Positions 10,701 to 19,604 of a stretch of 35,396 bases of DNA are shown in pieces. Below the pieces are notes generated by a model. It saw nothing but the letters and a program-made list of their open reading frames with translations. It was not told where the DNA came from and ran no database searches. This stretch comes from Stentor roeselii (taxonomy: Eukaryota > Ciliophora > Heterotrichea > Heterotrichida > Stentoridae), in contig RSEH01000362.1 of assembly GCA_006503475.1 (NCBI GenBank), forward strand, positions 1 through 35,396. Reading direction: 5' to 3'. The translations under genes were made by a program, and so were the position numbers. The first letter of the stretch is position 1; each line of letters opens with the position of its first letter.

Positions 10701-11004
10701 GAGGAAGGTCAGAACGTAATTTAGGACGGATCACGTTGAACTGAAGAAGCCAGAATGCGGTGAAGTTTAAAAAGTCGCTCCATGATATGATACCGTCTTG
10801 GTCTAGGTCAAGTTGGCCGTAAAGACCGGAAAGGTTTGGCCTGGTTATTTCGGAATTCTTCGTTATTCTTGATATTGCTTTTTGGAGCTTGTCAATGCTT
10901 AGATTTCCTGAGCCATCTGAGTCTAGAAGAACAAAAGCAGAATGAATTTCTTCTATTTCGTCTTCCGATAGATAACTCTGAGCTGATTTGCATGTCTCAG
11001 ACAT
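7786..11004 (-). CDS. EF-hand / armadillo-repeat / EF-hand protein with C-terminal CxxC pairs (3 exons)
   Basis: Three exons (11004-9389, 9373-9058, 9042-7786) joined across two 15-nt introns give 1062 residues; unspliced, the gene looks like two separate proteins. The N-terminus has two EF-hand loops at ~28-39 (DSDGSGNLSIDK) and ~66-77 (DLDQDGIISWSD). The middle (~180-620) is armadillo/HEAT-like, with an importin-like AAWALS segment. The C-terminal third has a diverged EF-hand and a canonical loop at ~990-1001 (DQDRDGKLSFNE). It ends with CxxC-x14-CxxC (Cys 1031, 1034, 1049, 1052), probably a zinc site. The first in-frame ATG is at 11004; an in-frame TAA lies upstream. The TGA stop is 18 bases from the convergent neighbour. 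A calcium-regulated scaffold is likely; the partner is unknown. Confidence 0.85.
9043..9057 (-). other. 15-nt intron 2 of the EF-hand/armadillo gene
   Basis: On the minus strand it reads GTAACTGCTTCTTAG. It is in phase 0 and contains an in-frame TAG at its end. Removing it joins ...Y-P-G-V-N to V-S-S-A-L-I and links the middle exon to the C-terminal exon. Confidence 0.88.
9374..9388 (-). other. 15-nt intron 1 of the EF-hand/armadillo gene
   Basis: On the minus strand it reads GTAAGTCTTAAGCAG. Without its removal the frame stops at the TAA inside the donor site. With removal ...R-L-L-I-E joins D-L-V-R-T-G and the armadillo-like region continues. It has the GTAAG donor and AG acceptor typical of heterotrich mini-introns. 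Confidence 0.88.
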
Positions 11005-11450
11005 TTTGAATATTTTCACTTTGAAATCATGGGGATTTTATCATTAAGATGATTTGGGGGATGATTTAATTGATATATGAAGATCAGAGATACCGCTATC
11101 ATGATAAACCTTAAGGGGATTTATTAATAGTTTTTTAAAAGGAAAAGAATGAAAAATTATATCAAAAGCTTCAAATGAAAAATCCTGCATAAAATAATTG
11201 AAAAATTTTGCATTAGAACCTTTTCTTTATAAACAAAAAATATTTTACACTTTCAAAACAATTCTCATAAGTGATAAAGTTCATCAATCAAATATTTCAA
11301 TAAATCCAACATTTCAACTAAAAAATCTACTCCAAAACATATCTTCATACCAAACTAACACCTTAAAATTCTTCTTCTATTTTCAATCGATTTATTTCCC
11401 ACTTAATTAAAATTTCACTTTTCCCGAACCTTGAATGAATTATTTAAATA
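11005..11450. other. Intergenic region between divergent genes
   Basis: 446 AT-rich bases between the start of the EF-hand/armadillo gene and the start of the cysteine-rich gene. Both promoters must lie here. The left part is G-rich on the + strand (GATTTGGGGGATGATTTAAT near 11051) and the right part is C-rich and G-poor. I see no RNA gene or repeat; a 70-codon frame at 11198-11410 is AT-driven and not convincing. Confidence 0.6.
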
Positions 11451-12473
11451 ATGTATTTTTTTACCCTTCTTCGAATCAGCAGTTCGATGGACACACGTTG
11501 GTGCCGAGAGATGACCTGCGATGGAACCCGTGAACCTTTTTACGATCAATGCTATTCCTACACATCAAAAGAGTTCATAATTCATGAATGTCGTCCAGGA
11601 AAAGTTTGTGAATCAGACTATTTCAATAATGTTTCAAGCCTTGCAACAATAAATGTGACATGTCTTGATATTTATGAAACTTATAATTGCAACGGAACAG
11701 GAACGCTTACAAGTGGCAGAAGATGCTGCTCAGATACTGATTGTAATACAGGAACTTGTGCGAATTTGGTATGTACACGTCCTTCTAGCTGTCAAGAACA
11801 TGAAGACTGTTCAAGTGGAACTTATTGCAATAATGGTAACTGTCTTCCAAGTGGACTAGAAGGATCATCATGTAAAGACGACGCTGAATGTAAAGCTGGT
11901 TTTGGTTGTAATTACGACAAATGCACAAAACTATTAAGTCTTGACGACGGATCAGAAGCTGAGGACAATAAATTTTGCCAATCAAACTATACATACTTGA
12001 AAAAATGTGAATCCGTTCTAGTCTACGTTAATCGAACACTAATACCTTCACCTTTCGAATGTTTTGTGACAAAAGATATGTGCAATTACACTTTAACCAT
12101 TAGTAATACAAGCATTGCCTATGAACCTTGCATTTGTGCTGGAAAAAATAATACTTTAGGGTATTGCTCAAGGTGGGTTGTCCTTACTTCCAGCTATGCA
12201 AAAAAAATGCACAAGTTTTTGGATTATGATAAGTCTAATTGTGGAGGAAAGTATAAAAGTACCACAAATCCTGATGTTTTACTTGAATGTGGAAGTATCA
12301 GCAAAAAGGATTATATTGGGTATAAAAAGGCTTGGGCTAGAGGAAGGTTTTGGAATTTAGAACAAAGTGGGTTGTTAGAGGAGTGCGGGTTTATTTTGGA
12401 TATTTTTGATCCTAATGCTAGTTTTGCGGGATTCTTGATTGTTAGCTTTGGAATGATATTTTTAACTGGTTAG
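11451..12473 (+). CDS. Cysteine-rich secreted or GPI-anchored surface protein (340 aa)
   Basis: The protein is extracellular in character. It has a short hydrophobic start (YFFTLL), more than 30 cysteines, several N-x-S/T sequons, and a hydrophobic C-terminus (~323-340) preceded by small residues (DPNAS) that resembles a GPI-attachment signal or a short tail anchor. Residues ~92-158 contain repeated Cys-poor-Cys knots (CCSDTDCNTGTC, CSSGTYCNNGNC, CKDDAECKAGFGC) like the Dickkopf-type cysteine-rich modules common in ciliate surface proteins. The signal peptide is weak and short, so a different start or a missed upstream exon is possible. Its role (cell coat, surface antigen, adhesion) cannot be told from sequence. 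Stop TAG. Confidence 0.8.
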   Translation: MYFFTLLRISSSMDTRWCREMTCDGTREPFYDQCYSYTSKEFIIHECRPGKVCESDYFNNVSSLATINVTCLDIYETYNCNGTGTLTSGRRCCSDTDCNTGTCANLVCTRPSSCQEHEDCSSGTYCNNGNCLPSGLEGSSCKDDAECKAGFGCNYDKCTKLLSLDDGSEAEDNKFCQSNYTYLKKCESVLVYVNRTLIPSPFECFVTKDMCNYTLTISNTSIAYEPCICAGKNNTLGYCSRWVVLTSSYAKKMHKFLDYDKSNCGGKYKSTTNPDVLLECGSISKKDYIGYKKAWARGRFWNLEQSGLLEECGFILDIFDPNASFAGFLIVSFGMIFLTG

Positions 12474-12841
12474 TTATTACTAGGATAGTTTAAATATAGA
12501 AATGTATTGGTAGTCAACATTAAAATATTTGATTAAATAAATAAATACTTGAATTTTTTGCGATAAATCGTAAGGTCTATCATCGATATTTAGGTTAAAT
12601 AGTTGAGCCAGAATAACTAATTAAAGTATAGAGGAGCTTTGGTCAGGGAAGATTTGCAACTAAGAGCAGTGTGGACTATAAGAAAGTGATTATTATTTAT
12701 GAATATTATTTGTTAACTTCAAGCTTACCTTTGCTTATATCTTAGGAATTCAAAATCTCAAGTTAAATTAAATCCAACTTTTCTTCATTATTTCCCTTTC
12801 AAAATCCCTTAAAATCCCAACTTAATTAATAAACATCCAGT
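12474..12841. other. Intergenic region between convergent genes
   Basis: 368 AT-rich bases between the stop of the cysteine-rich gene and the stop of the minus-strand basic protein. The left two thirds are G-rich on the + strand and the right third (from ~12710) is C-rich. No frame, tRNA-like fold or repeat was seen. Confidence 0.55.
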
Positions 12842-13369
12842 TCAATTCAACCCTCCTTCAAACTCTTCCAACATTTTCAATATTTGGTCTTTTTTATCAG
12901 GGTGCAAGTTTTCAATTCTCTGAGCAATACTACTATAATCCTTCTTACTTTCAGGGCGAATCAATGAATTTCCAGCGACTTTAAAAGTACTTTTCGTAGA
13001 ATGTCCTTCAATTCTTTCAAACTCATCTTTCGATTTTCTTCCAATTTCCGGAAAAGATTCTTCTTTCATCGACTCTTTGGCCAACATCGGAGTTTCTGGA
13101 AGATCCCATCGTCTTCTTGGAAGAGGTCTTTGAATTCCATTCCATTGTTTGCGGGCTGGACTTTTGCTTTGTTCAATGTCAGACCTTTTGCGTGAGTTTC
13201 TGATTCTTACGTCGTTGGCTCCGTTGAAGAAGAGATGAAAGTTTTCCTCTCTTTTCATGTTTTGACCGTGTTTTTTCATCTCTTCTTGTTCTTTTAATTT
13301 TTTGGTTCGGTTGCGATATTCAAGGTGCTCGATGTAGTTGTAAGGGTTCTTTTTTACATCGCCTGACAT
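12842..13369 (-). CDS. Small charged protein of unknown function (175 aa)
   Basis: The ATG is at 13369 and the stop is TGA. The first ~50 residues are a Lys/Glu/Arg-rich helix following an NPYNYIEHLEYRNR motif. The middle is basic and Pro/Arg-rich (RPLPRRRWDLPETP). The last ~30 residues form an amphipathic helix (RIENLHPDKKDQILKMLEEF). No signal peptide or membrane segment. The pattern resembles short microtubule- or centriole-associated proteins, but I cannot name a family. It stands alone between two AT-rich spacers, so neighbours give no clue. Confidence 0.7.
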   Translation of the reverse strand: MSGDVKKNPYNYIEHLEYRNRTKKLKEQEEMKKHGQNMKREENFHLFFNGANDVRIRNSRKRSDIEQSKSPARKQWNGIQRPLPRRRWDLPETPMLAKESMKEESFPEIGRKSKDEFERIEGHSTKSTFKVAGNSLIRPESKKDYSSIAQRIENLHPDKKDQILKMLEEFEGGLN

Positions 13370-14164
13370 TTATTGGAAAGTTAATGAAGTTTTTTAGGGA
13401 TTTTTTAAGGGTTGAATGTTTAGATTTGAAGGATTTTTATCAGGGTTGGAGAGAAGGTTTTTAAGAAGATGGGAAAGAATTGTAGATTTTTTTATTTTAG
13501 ATTTAAATGGTGATTTTTTAAAGAAAGATTTTGGGATTTTAGGGTATTTTAATGCCTGGATTATGATTTTTGTGATTTCATAGAAAGATTTGACACAATT
13601 ATTAATAAATATTTCAACTGCACCTTATTTAATCAATAAGAAAGTGCAGCCAACATTAGACCATTCTCAATGTTTTATCAATAATAAAGAATTGATTAAT
13701 TTACTAATCAAACAGGTTTAAATTCAAATAATCCAATAGAGCATACTTAATTAAAAACATAAAATTAATAATAGATCCAAACAATTGATAAAACAGTGGT
13801 ATAATAAAAAGAGAAATAAAGATTTGATTTATCTAATTTCTATCGGCATGATAAGATAAATTTATAATTTGATATATTTTTAAAATACCTAAATTACTTA
13901 AGTTTTATTCATGAAAACAAAATATTTTATGTAAGTTCTAGTTAGAATAAATACTTAAAATGTTTAAATATAATACCCTTTAATCATATATTACTAAAAT
14001 CAATTTCTTGTTTTTTCCTTCATATAGAATTTTAATTAGTGGTTCAGTATAAATAAACCAAGCTGAAATCAGCATAAATGAACTTATTCAATAATAAAAT
14101 TTTTGAATCAAATTCTGTTTAAGAATAATCATTTCTTAATTAGTTCTAAATTAATTATGAGCAT
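13370..14164. other. Long AT-rich spacer, no gene seen
   Basis: 795 bases hold the promoter of the charged-protein gene and the 3' flank of the K+ channel gene. 13370-13560 is G-rich and C-poor on the + strand (runs such as TTTTTTAGGGATTTTTTAAGGG). From ~13600 onward it is strongly AT-rich with many TAAT/ATTA words. I found no frame, tRNA-like element or clear repeat. It is the longest stretch without any coding-like signal in the window. Confidence 0.6.
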
Positions 14165-16021
14165 CTATACCGGGATACTAGTTGTTTGTTGAATTGCGTT
14201 TTGGTAAATTTCCATGAGGGTCACTTCTTTACGAGGAACGATTGAACTGTGAATCATATTAGATTCATTTTTATAAAGCTTTTTGATAGTCTTATGATAA
14301 GAATCATAACCGTATATTCGCATTAGATCTAACAATTTAGTAGTTCTTCTTTTCACAACTCTTTTCAGCTCTTGCAGAAATGCTGGATAATACCTAAGAA
14401 TAATCATTTTAAAAGCTTTCGCTGGTATAGCAAGGGCTTCCACTTCACTTTCTGCCATAAAAGTAGCAAAAGATTTCCTCTCCATAACAACACAATATTC
14501 CCCAACAGTAAACCACCCAGTAAAAGTTTTACACTTAACCAAAGAATCTCCAAGATCTTCAAAACAAAGCTGAACATTTCCACTTTTAACCAAAAAAATT
14601 TCATCACATTTTTCATTTTCCTTGACCAAAAACATATCACAATGAAAGATTCTCGGTAAAAAGAAGGTGCACATATAATACCTAAACTCATTTTTTTCAG
14701 GAAACAAGTACCGAAAATGCCTAAAAACATCATTAAAAAGTATATCAAGTATATTTTTTTTCAGTCTTGTCGGTAATTTCTTGAAATATTGATCATTTCT
14801 TTTCATGAACTTCTTCCAACTATTCGTGTCATTATTTTTCTTTGCAAGAGTGCCAAGTCTATCATTTTTCCAGAAATAGTTAAAAAAGTTCATAATAGAA
14901 AACTGAAGAATAATAGGCATGAAACCTTTGAAACTTTCAATAGTTCCAATCAATTTCTTTAAAGCAAGTTCATTTTTATTCTTTTTCAGTAGTTTCGACA
15001 GAGCATTGATATAATTTCCAGCAAGTGACATGGTATAAGCAAAAATCGATGCTCCAACAGTAACCAAAAGACAACAAAATCCCATTTCATAGATATTAGT
15101 CGCTGACATATCTCCATACCCAACAGTTAAAAGACTAGTCGTAATGAAATACATAGTTTTTATCACTTTATCATTAGTTTCTAGTTTTTCAATATCGTAA
15201 GTCGAAATAAAATTTTCCTGAGTAAAATTGTGTCTTTCAAATAAATCAGAATAATACCACCATATGCAAGCAAGAGTGAAAGCTAAGAAAAACATACTTA
15301 AAACAATAATAACCCAGTTCCAAATCAACTCTATTATCAACTCGATTCTTGGATATCGCTGTTCAGTTGACTTTATCTTTTTTATGCAATATCTTGCAAA
15401 GTTCTTTATGTTTATCATTTGGAAAAACCTGTTTGATTTAAATACTCGCAAAAGTTTGCAAAAACTTTCAGTGTTTGGATTTCCTGTAAATCTGAAGGGA
15501 ATCAATGTGATAAAATCGAAAAATGCCCAGGTTTTTAGGTAGTGGTTGAATATTGCGTATTTTTTGTTGAAGGTTAGATTTGCTTTTCGCTTGTTTATGA
15601 AAAAATTTGAGATGAAGTCGATTATGAACAAGCCCCAGATCAGTTCAGAGATTATTGACTTGTAAGAATAGGAGACTTTAAATGATAAATCGTTTAAACT
15701 CTCGCAGACTGAGTAAATTATGCATAGGTTTATGAGGATTTCGAAAACGATAATGCTAGTAGGAATTTGTTTCGATTGAAATTCTTTCTGTAAAAAAGCT
15801 GCAGGAAAAAGTAAAGCTTTCGAAGGGTCGAGCTTTGGCTCTACACTACCTTGGAAAACACGGGCACATTCTCCATTAATTAAGTTATTTGAACTGAAGC
15901 CCTCTGTCTCGGCAAACTGAATAATTTTTTCAGGTTTTTTCAAATATTCACCTTTGATCACTTCATTATAGTCAGAAGTAAATGAATCGAACTCTGGTAA
16001 ACTATTGTTCCTTCTGCGCAT
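14165..16021 (-). CDS. Voltage-gated-like K+ channel with cyclic-nucleotide-binding-like domain (618 aa)
   Basis: Six hydrophobic segments are visible (S1 ~90-106, S2 ~120-142, S3 ~158-176, S4 ~189-213, S5 ~227-256, S6 ~310-340). The K+ selectivity filter TVGYGD is at 299-304. A C-linker and CNBD-like fold (~440-560) follow, so this is the CNG/HCN/EAG superfamily, plentiful in ciliates, where such channels set membrane potential and ciliary behaviour. The S4 region (LLRVFKSNRFFQMINIKNFA) lacks a regular Arg-every-third pattern, so voltage sensing may be weak. In the phosphate-binding cassette the usual Arg before Thr/Ser-Ala seems replaced (VGEYCVVMERKSFATFMA), suggesting poor or no cyclic-nucleotide binding; this is inference from a by-eye alignment. 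Stop TAG. Confidence 0.92.
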   Translation of the reverse strand: MRRRNNSLPEFDSFTSDYNEVIKGEYLKKPEKIIQFAETEGFSSNNLINGECARVFQGSVEPKLDPSKALLFPAAFLQKEFQSKQIPTSIIVFEILINLCIIYSVCESLNDLSFKVSYSYKSIISELIWGLFIIDFISNFFINKRKANLTFNKKYAIFNHYLKTWAFFDFITLIPFRFTGNPNTESFCKLLRVFKSNRFFQMINIKNFARYCIKKIKSTEQRYPRIELIIELIWNWVIIVLSMFFLAFTLACIWWYYSDLFERHNFTQENFISTYDIEKLETNDKVIKTMYFITTSLLTVGYGDMSATNIYEMGFCCLLVTVGASIFAYTMSLAGNYINALSKLLKKNKNELALKKLIGTIESFKGFMPIILQFSIMNFFNYFWKNDRLGTLAKKNNDTNSWKKFMKRNDQYFKKLPTRLKKNILDILFNDVFRHFRYLFPEKNEFRYYMCTFFLPRIFHCDMFLVKENEKCDEIFLVKSGNVQLCFEDLGDSLVKCKTFTGWFTVGEYCVVMERKSFATFMAESEVEALAIPAKAFKMIILRYYPAFLQELKRVVKRRTTKLLDLMRIYGYDSYHKTIKKLYKNESNMIHSSIVPRKEVTLMEIYQNAIQQTTSIPV

Positions 16022-16340
16022 TTAAATAATAAGTCAGAAAAGTTAACAATATTAGATAAATGATTTTAAATTTGGTTGATTGACTTGGAAGATTTAATGA
16101 TTCGATTATTCTGAAATTTTTTTGGTTTATTTGAACTATAAGATTTAATAATTTATTGAAAACTACTAACATGATCTAATGCTACAAGATTTTCCCAAAC
16201 TCCTCAAAAACCACCAAAATCTTAAAAATTCCCTCAAATCCTCTCTACCTACCCTAAAAAAAACCCAATTTCCAAACCCTCTAAAATAAAATCATCAAAA
16301 ATCTCAAACCTAAATCCTTAATCAAAAAACTCTAAAATTA
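16022..16340. other. Divergent promoter region with C-rich, G-poor strand
   Basis: 319 bases between two divergent starts. The right half (from ~16190) is almost devoid of G on the + strand and rich in CCC/AAA words up to the ATG at 16341. No RNA gene or repeat recognised. Confidence 0.55.
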
Positions 16341-17684
16341 ATGGAAAAGCCATCCTCCCCTCGACGAATAATCCAAATAGAAAAGCTAATAACTCACCAC
16401 CTGAAATCTCTAGACTACCTATCCAAAGGCAACCTTGAAAAGTCTCAAAAACTCTTAGAAAGTCTTTCATCAAACAACACCTTAGAAATCCCAGCTCTGA
16501 ATAACTTATCAGTAACTTACTCAAAACAAAAAAACTACAACAAATCAATAGGCTCTCTATTAAAAGCCTTAGCAAAATGCAAGTTAAGAGCCTGTCACAA
16601 AGAACAACTAGGAACTTTAATTAACTTGACAGTCGCTGCAAGTAACCTGAACATCCACAACGAAGCTTTGAACTACGCGTTACAAGCCAAGCAGCTTCTT
16701 CGAGAAGAGGACTTTGAAGTGGCTGGAGTCGTTTTTTTTAACTTGGGACTTGAACTCTTTCATATGAATCGTTTTATCGAAGCTGAAGAAAACTTCAATA
16801 AAATTTTAAATCTTCAGGAAAATCAATTTCCTTTGAATCTTGCTGTAAAGTCACTTATCAATCAATGTATTTCTCATCAGTTCAAAGAACCCAGGCCTTG
16901 TCAAGTCTTAGATAACTTAAAAAGAACAGTAAAAAAAAACAACTCTTCACAAATCATTTCAATATTTGACAGAAAAATCGAAAAAAAAGAAGAAAAAGTA
17001 GAGAAAAAAGAAGAAAGTCAGAAAAAAGTAGAAAAAGTTTTGATTCATTATAAACAAAAATCAGCGAAAGACCTGAAAGTCAAAAGTGTCAGACCTCAAA
17101 AAGCCTTTAGAGCTGGAAGTCTCTTATCCGGAAGACAAGTCTTTCAAATTGATCGACTTAACGGCTCAAGTACTTCTTCAACTGAGTCACTTCCAAATGG
17201 TTCATTTTTAAGAAATTCTCTGAGTTCTTCAAAGTCTTTAAGAAAAATGCCAGGTTCTGAGAAGTCAAGTAAACAATCAACTCCAGTAAGCCAAGCTTGC
17301 AAGATACTAAAAAATGACTTGCGAATTGGAAGTTTTATACAAAATATTGGAGATCATCTGAATAGTTTGGAAAGAAACATGAATAGCTTTGCGGAACTTT
17401 ACAAACCTTTGAAAACTCTTACTGAAGACCCTGATGAACTTTTAGACTCGAATCGTAATGTCGCTGCTCAGGCACAGAAGATGATTTTAAGTCAGATTAA
17501 TAGGAAAAGAATTGCCGCGATTAAGATTCAAAGAGCTTTTAGAAAGTTTAGGGCGGCTAAGATGGACTCGGTTGAAAAGGCTTTGATTATTTTTAAGGAT
17601 AACCCGCTGTTTAAGTCTACCTTGCCGAGTATTAAGGGAAAAGGGAATAAGAAAGGAAGTTTTTCAGCTAGTAAGGTGAAGTGA
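16341..17684 (+). CDS. TPR-repeat protein with C-terminal IQ motif (447 aa)
   Basis: The first ~180 residues are helix pairs of TPR type: LNNLSVTYSKQKNYNKSIGS (~53-72), LINLTVAASNLNIHNEALNY (~93-112) and a third at ~131-155 (FFNLGLELFHMNRFIEAEEN). A very Lys/Glu-rich stretch (~211-232) and a Ser-rich region follow. Residues ~392-411 contain an IQ calmodulin-binding motif (AAIKIQRAFRKFRA). TPR plus IQ suggests a scaffold binding calmodulin or a centrin/spasmin-type light chain, which fits the EF-hand proteins nearby, but no partner can be named. The ATG follows a G-poor leader; the stop is TGA. Confidence 0.85.
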   Translation: MEKPSSPRRIIQIEKLITHHLKSLDYLSKGNLEKSQKLLESLSSNNTLEIPALNNLSVTYSKQKNYNKSIGSLLKALAKCKLRACHKEQLGTLINLTVAASNLNIHNEALNYALQAKQLLREEDFEVAGVVFFNLGLELFHMNRFIEAEENFNKILNLQENQFPLNLAVKSLINQCISHQFKEPRPCQVLDNLKRTVKKNNSSQIISIFDRKIEKKEEKVEKKEESQKKVEKVLIHYKQKSAKDLKVKSVRPQKAFRAGSLLSGRQVFQIDRLNGSSTSSTESLPNGSFLRNSLSSSKSLRKMPGSEKSSKQSTPVSQACKILKNDLRIGSFIQNIGDHLNSLERNMNSFAELYKPLKTLTEDPDELLDSNRNVAAQAQKMILSQINRKRIAAIKIQRAFRKFRAAKMDSVEKALIIFKDNPLFKSTLPSIKGKGNKKGSFSASKVK

Positions 17685-17923
17685 ATGGGTTAGATTATGA
17701 TTAAATTAAGTTTGGTTAGATATGGAAGAATGATGGGGATGTTGTTTTAGGTAGCAGTTTATGTTTGAAGTTTTAGATCAATTTTTTAGGATTCTTTTAG
17801 GGTTAGAATATGTTTTTTATGTGTTTCAGTAAAAACTTTTCAATATTTTTCCATTCAACTAAAAATCTTCCATAATTAAATCCATCTTAATCTCTATTTC
17901 CTCAAAAAATTCCTAAAATTCAG

Positions 17924-19576
17924 CTATTTTGCAGGTGTTTTTCTATGAACAATTTTGATATCCATTGGAAGATTCGCCCTGTTTTTGTGCCCGATACTCA
18001 ATCCAGATGAATTAAGTTTCGTAGGCTTCGGACCGAGTTCGATTTTTTGTATATTCGAAGGACTCATTTTAAGAATATTTTTGGTAGAGTCGTGATGATG
18101 ATAAATCACTTTTGGAAGTAGTTTTGTCTTCACTTTCCTTGTCGGAATTTGAGCTAGTCTTGAGTAAAGCTCGTCTGGGTCGACGTTCGCTGATGAAAGT
18201 TTTTTAACACTTTGAGACTTTTTCTTGTGGACATCGATACTTGTGCTTAAAAGATCGGGACTTAATTTTCGAGTCACTTTTTTAATGCCGGTGAATTTCT
18301 GGTAAATCTCCTCGGCTGCATCGATAAATTTGTCGTAGGTGTCTGAGTTTTCTGTTGGGTAAATCCGTTTGAATCCACCTAGATTAGTATTTTCCCAGTC
18401 ATTTCTCTTTTCCCTTATCTTATCCTTAATAGTTTCCTTCTGATCAGGGCTGAGTTTCCAAGTAAACCCATGAAACTTTCTCTGAATATGCAAAAATTTT
18501 TCCCTAAAATTCCATTTTTCTCTATTCTGTGAAGAAATATTTGCAATTTTCAAACTACTTAAAACAACTGCTTTTTTGATACTCCAATCCAAAGGACTAT
18601 TCGTAGCAAAAGAAGGAGTTTCATTGACTTCCAAAAGAAAAGGATTCAATTCTTCATCAATAAAAATATCAAAGCCAAGTATTTCAAAGCACATTGAATT
18701 CGAGTAGTCTTCAGGTTGACAAGCATGATAATTATGTGAAATAGTCGGCTTAGCCAAAATAATAGTCTTTATAATAATATCTTCAATCCTTTCCATTAAC
18801 CCATCAGTATCTTCCCTTTGTTGTTTCAAGTACTTTAAAATAGCAGTCAAAGACCTCTTGTGTCCAATGTTGTCTCTAACAGCGAATTGATTATTTCTAT
18901 AAGCTTGACTCCATTTATTGATAGCGTAGTTCGTCAGATGCATGAAGGAATTTGTGTAATTTGAAAGATTCGGAGGGTCGTATTCATCTGTTGCGAATCT
19001 TGCAAGTCCTTCGTTGAATAAGAAAATACGTAAAGGGTCACAACCGGAAATTAAAACGTAAAGTCGAAGGTCGAATTTTAAACCTTCTATTAGATAAGGG
19101 TGGCTTAGGTACTCTTGAACCATGTGTCTTCTTAGGTCTATGTCTTCAAGTCTCCGAGTTAAAAAAATTCCTCGACCTTGAGATCCTGAATCTGGCTTTA
19201 CTATTAAATATGTACTTGGCTTGTTTGACAGAAATAGCTTTAAATCAAATTTGTCGACGGGACATGGCCAACTTCTTGGCATGAAATCGAAGGAATTGGG
19301 AAAAAGTTTATTCATTCGGGATATGTTGATGGCGAGTAAATTTTTTCTGGCTATTACTGACATTCCAGGGAAATGATTTATCTTTTGAAACTTTTTCATT
19401 CGTGTCAAGTCTTCAGGGTTGATTGGATTATCGGTCCATTTAAGATCCCAGTCTTCTTTTTCGTTTTGATGAACCTTCATTTGAAGTTCTTTTATACAAA
19501 CATGCTCAACTACTATGTGTTCAGACTCGTCAAGATTGACACAAGGTTTCGAATTCACAGATTTGGCAGGTTCCAT
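17924..19576 (-). CDS. Tubulin polyglutamylase, TTLL6/13-like (550 aa)
   Basis: An ATP-grasp enzyme of the tubulin-tyrosine-ligase-like family, which adds glutamate chains to tubulin in axonemes and cortical microtubules. Visible landmarks: DWDLKWTD (42-49), the ATP-binding KPDSGSQGRGIF (127-138), FDLRLYVLISG (168-178), NEGLARFAT (188-196), HLTNYAINK (213-221), FDIFID (302-307) and the metal-binding LLEVNETPSF (314-323) with Glu316 and Asn318. After the catalytic core a GGFKRIYP motif (~400-407) sits in a basic extension, as in the TTLL6/13 group, where it helps bind microtubules. The His/Ser/Lys-rich last ~100 residues are probably disordered. The stop is TAG and the gene behind it on the same strand ends 28 bases upstream of this ATG. 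Confidence 0.93.
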   Translation of the reverse strand: MEPAKSVNSKPCVNLDESEHIVVEHVCIKELQMKVHQNEKEDWDLKWTDNPINPEDLTRMKKFQKINHFPGMSVIARKNLLAINISRMNKLFPNSFDFMPRSWPCPVDKFDLKLFLSNKPSTYLIVKPDSGSQGRGIFLTRRLEDIDLRRHMVQEYLSHPYLIEGLKFDLRLYVLISGCDPLRIFLFNEGLARFATDEYDPPNLSNYTNSFMHLTNYAINKWSQAYRNNQFAVRDNIGHKRSLTAILKYLKQQREDTDGLMERIEDIIIKTIILAKPTISHNYHACQPEDYSNSMCFEILGFDIFIDEELNPFLLEVNETPSFATNSPLDWSIKKAVVLSSLKIANISSQNREKWNFREKFLHIQRKFHGFTWKLSPDQKETIKDKIREKRNDWENTNLGGFKRIYPTENSDTYDKFIDAAEEIYQKFTGIKKVTRKLSPDLLSTSIDVHKKKSQSVKKLSSANVDPDELYSRLAQIPTRKVKTKLLPKVIYHHHDSTKNILKMSPSNIQKIELGPKPTKLNSSGLSIGHKNRANLPMDIKIVHRKTPAK

Positions 19577-19604
19577 ATTAACAAATCATTTATTTAATCC
19601 AATC

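Noticed and set aside
7786-11019. Two separate minus-strand genes (an EF-hand/armadillo protein and a shorter EF-hand protein)
   Set aside because: Removing two 15-nt introns gives one continuous frame through a linking exon; the short frame would also have to start at TTG and the long one at GTG.
11198-11410. 70-codon plus-strand frame in the spacer before the cysteine-rich gene
   Set aside because: AT-driven composition, no domain, no supporting neighbour, and similar frames arise by chance in this AT content.
12474-14164. tRNA or other RNA gene in the long AT-rich spacers
   Set aside because: No A-box/B-box-like words or cloverleaf-compatible arms were seen by eye; a covariance search would be decisive.
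16977-17036. Lys/Glu-rich run in the TPR/IQ gene as a repeat element
   Set aside because: Irregular low-complexity coding sequence without a constant unit length.
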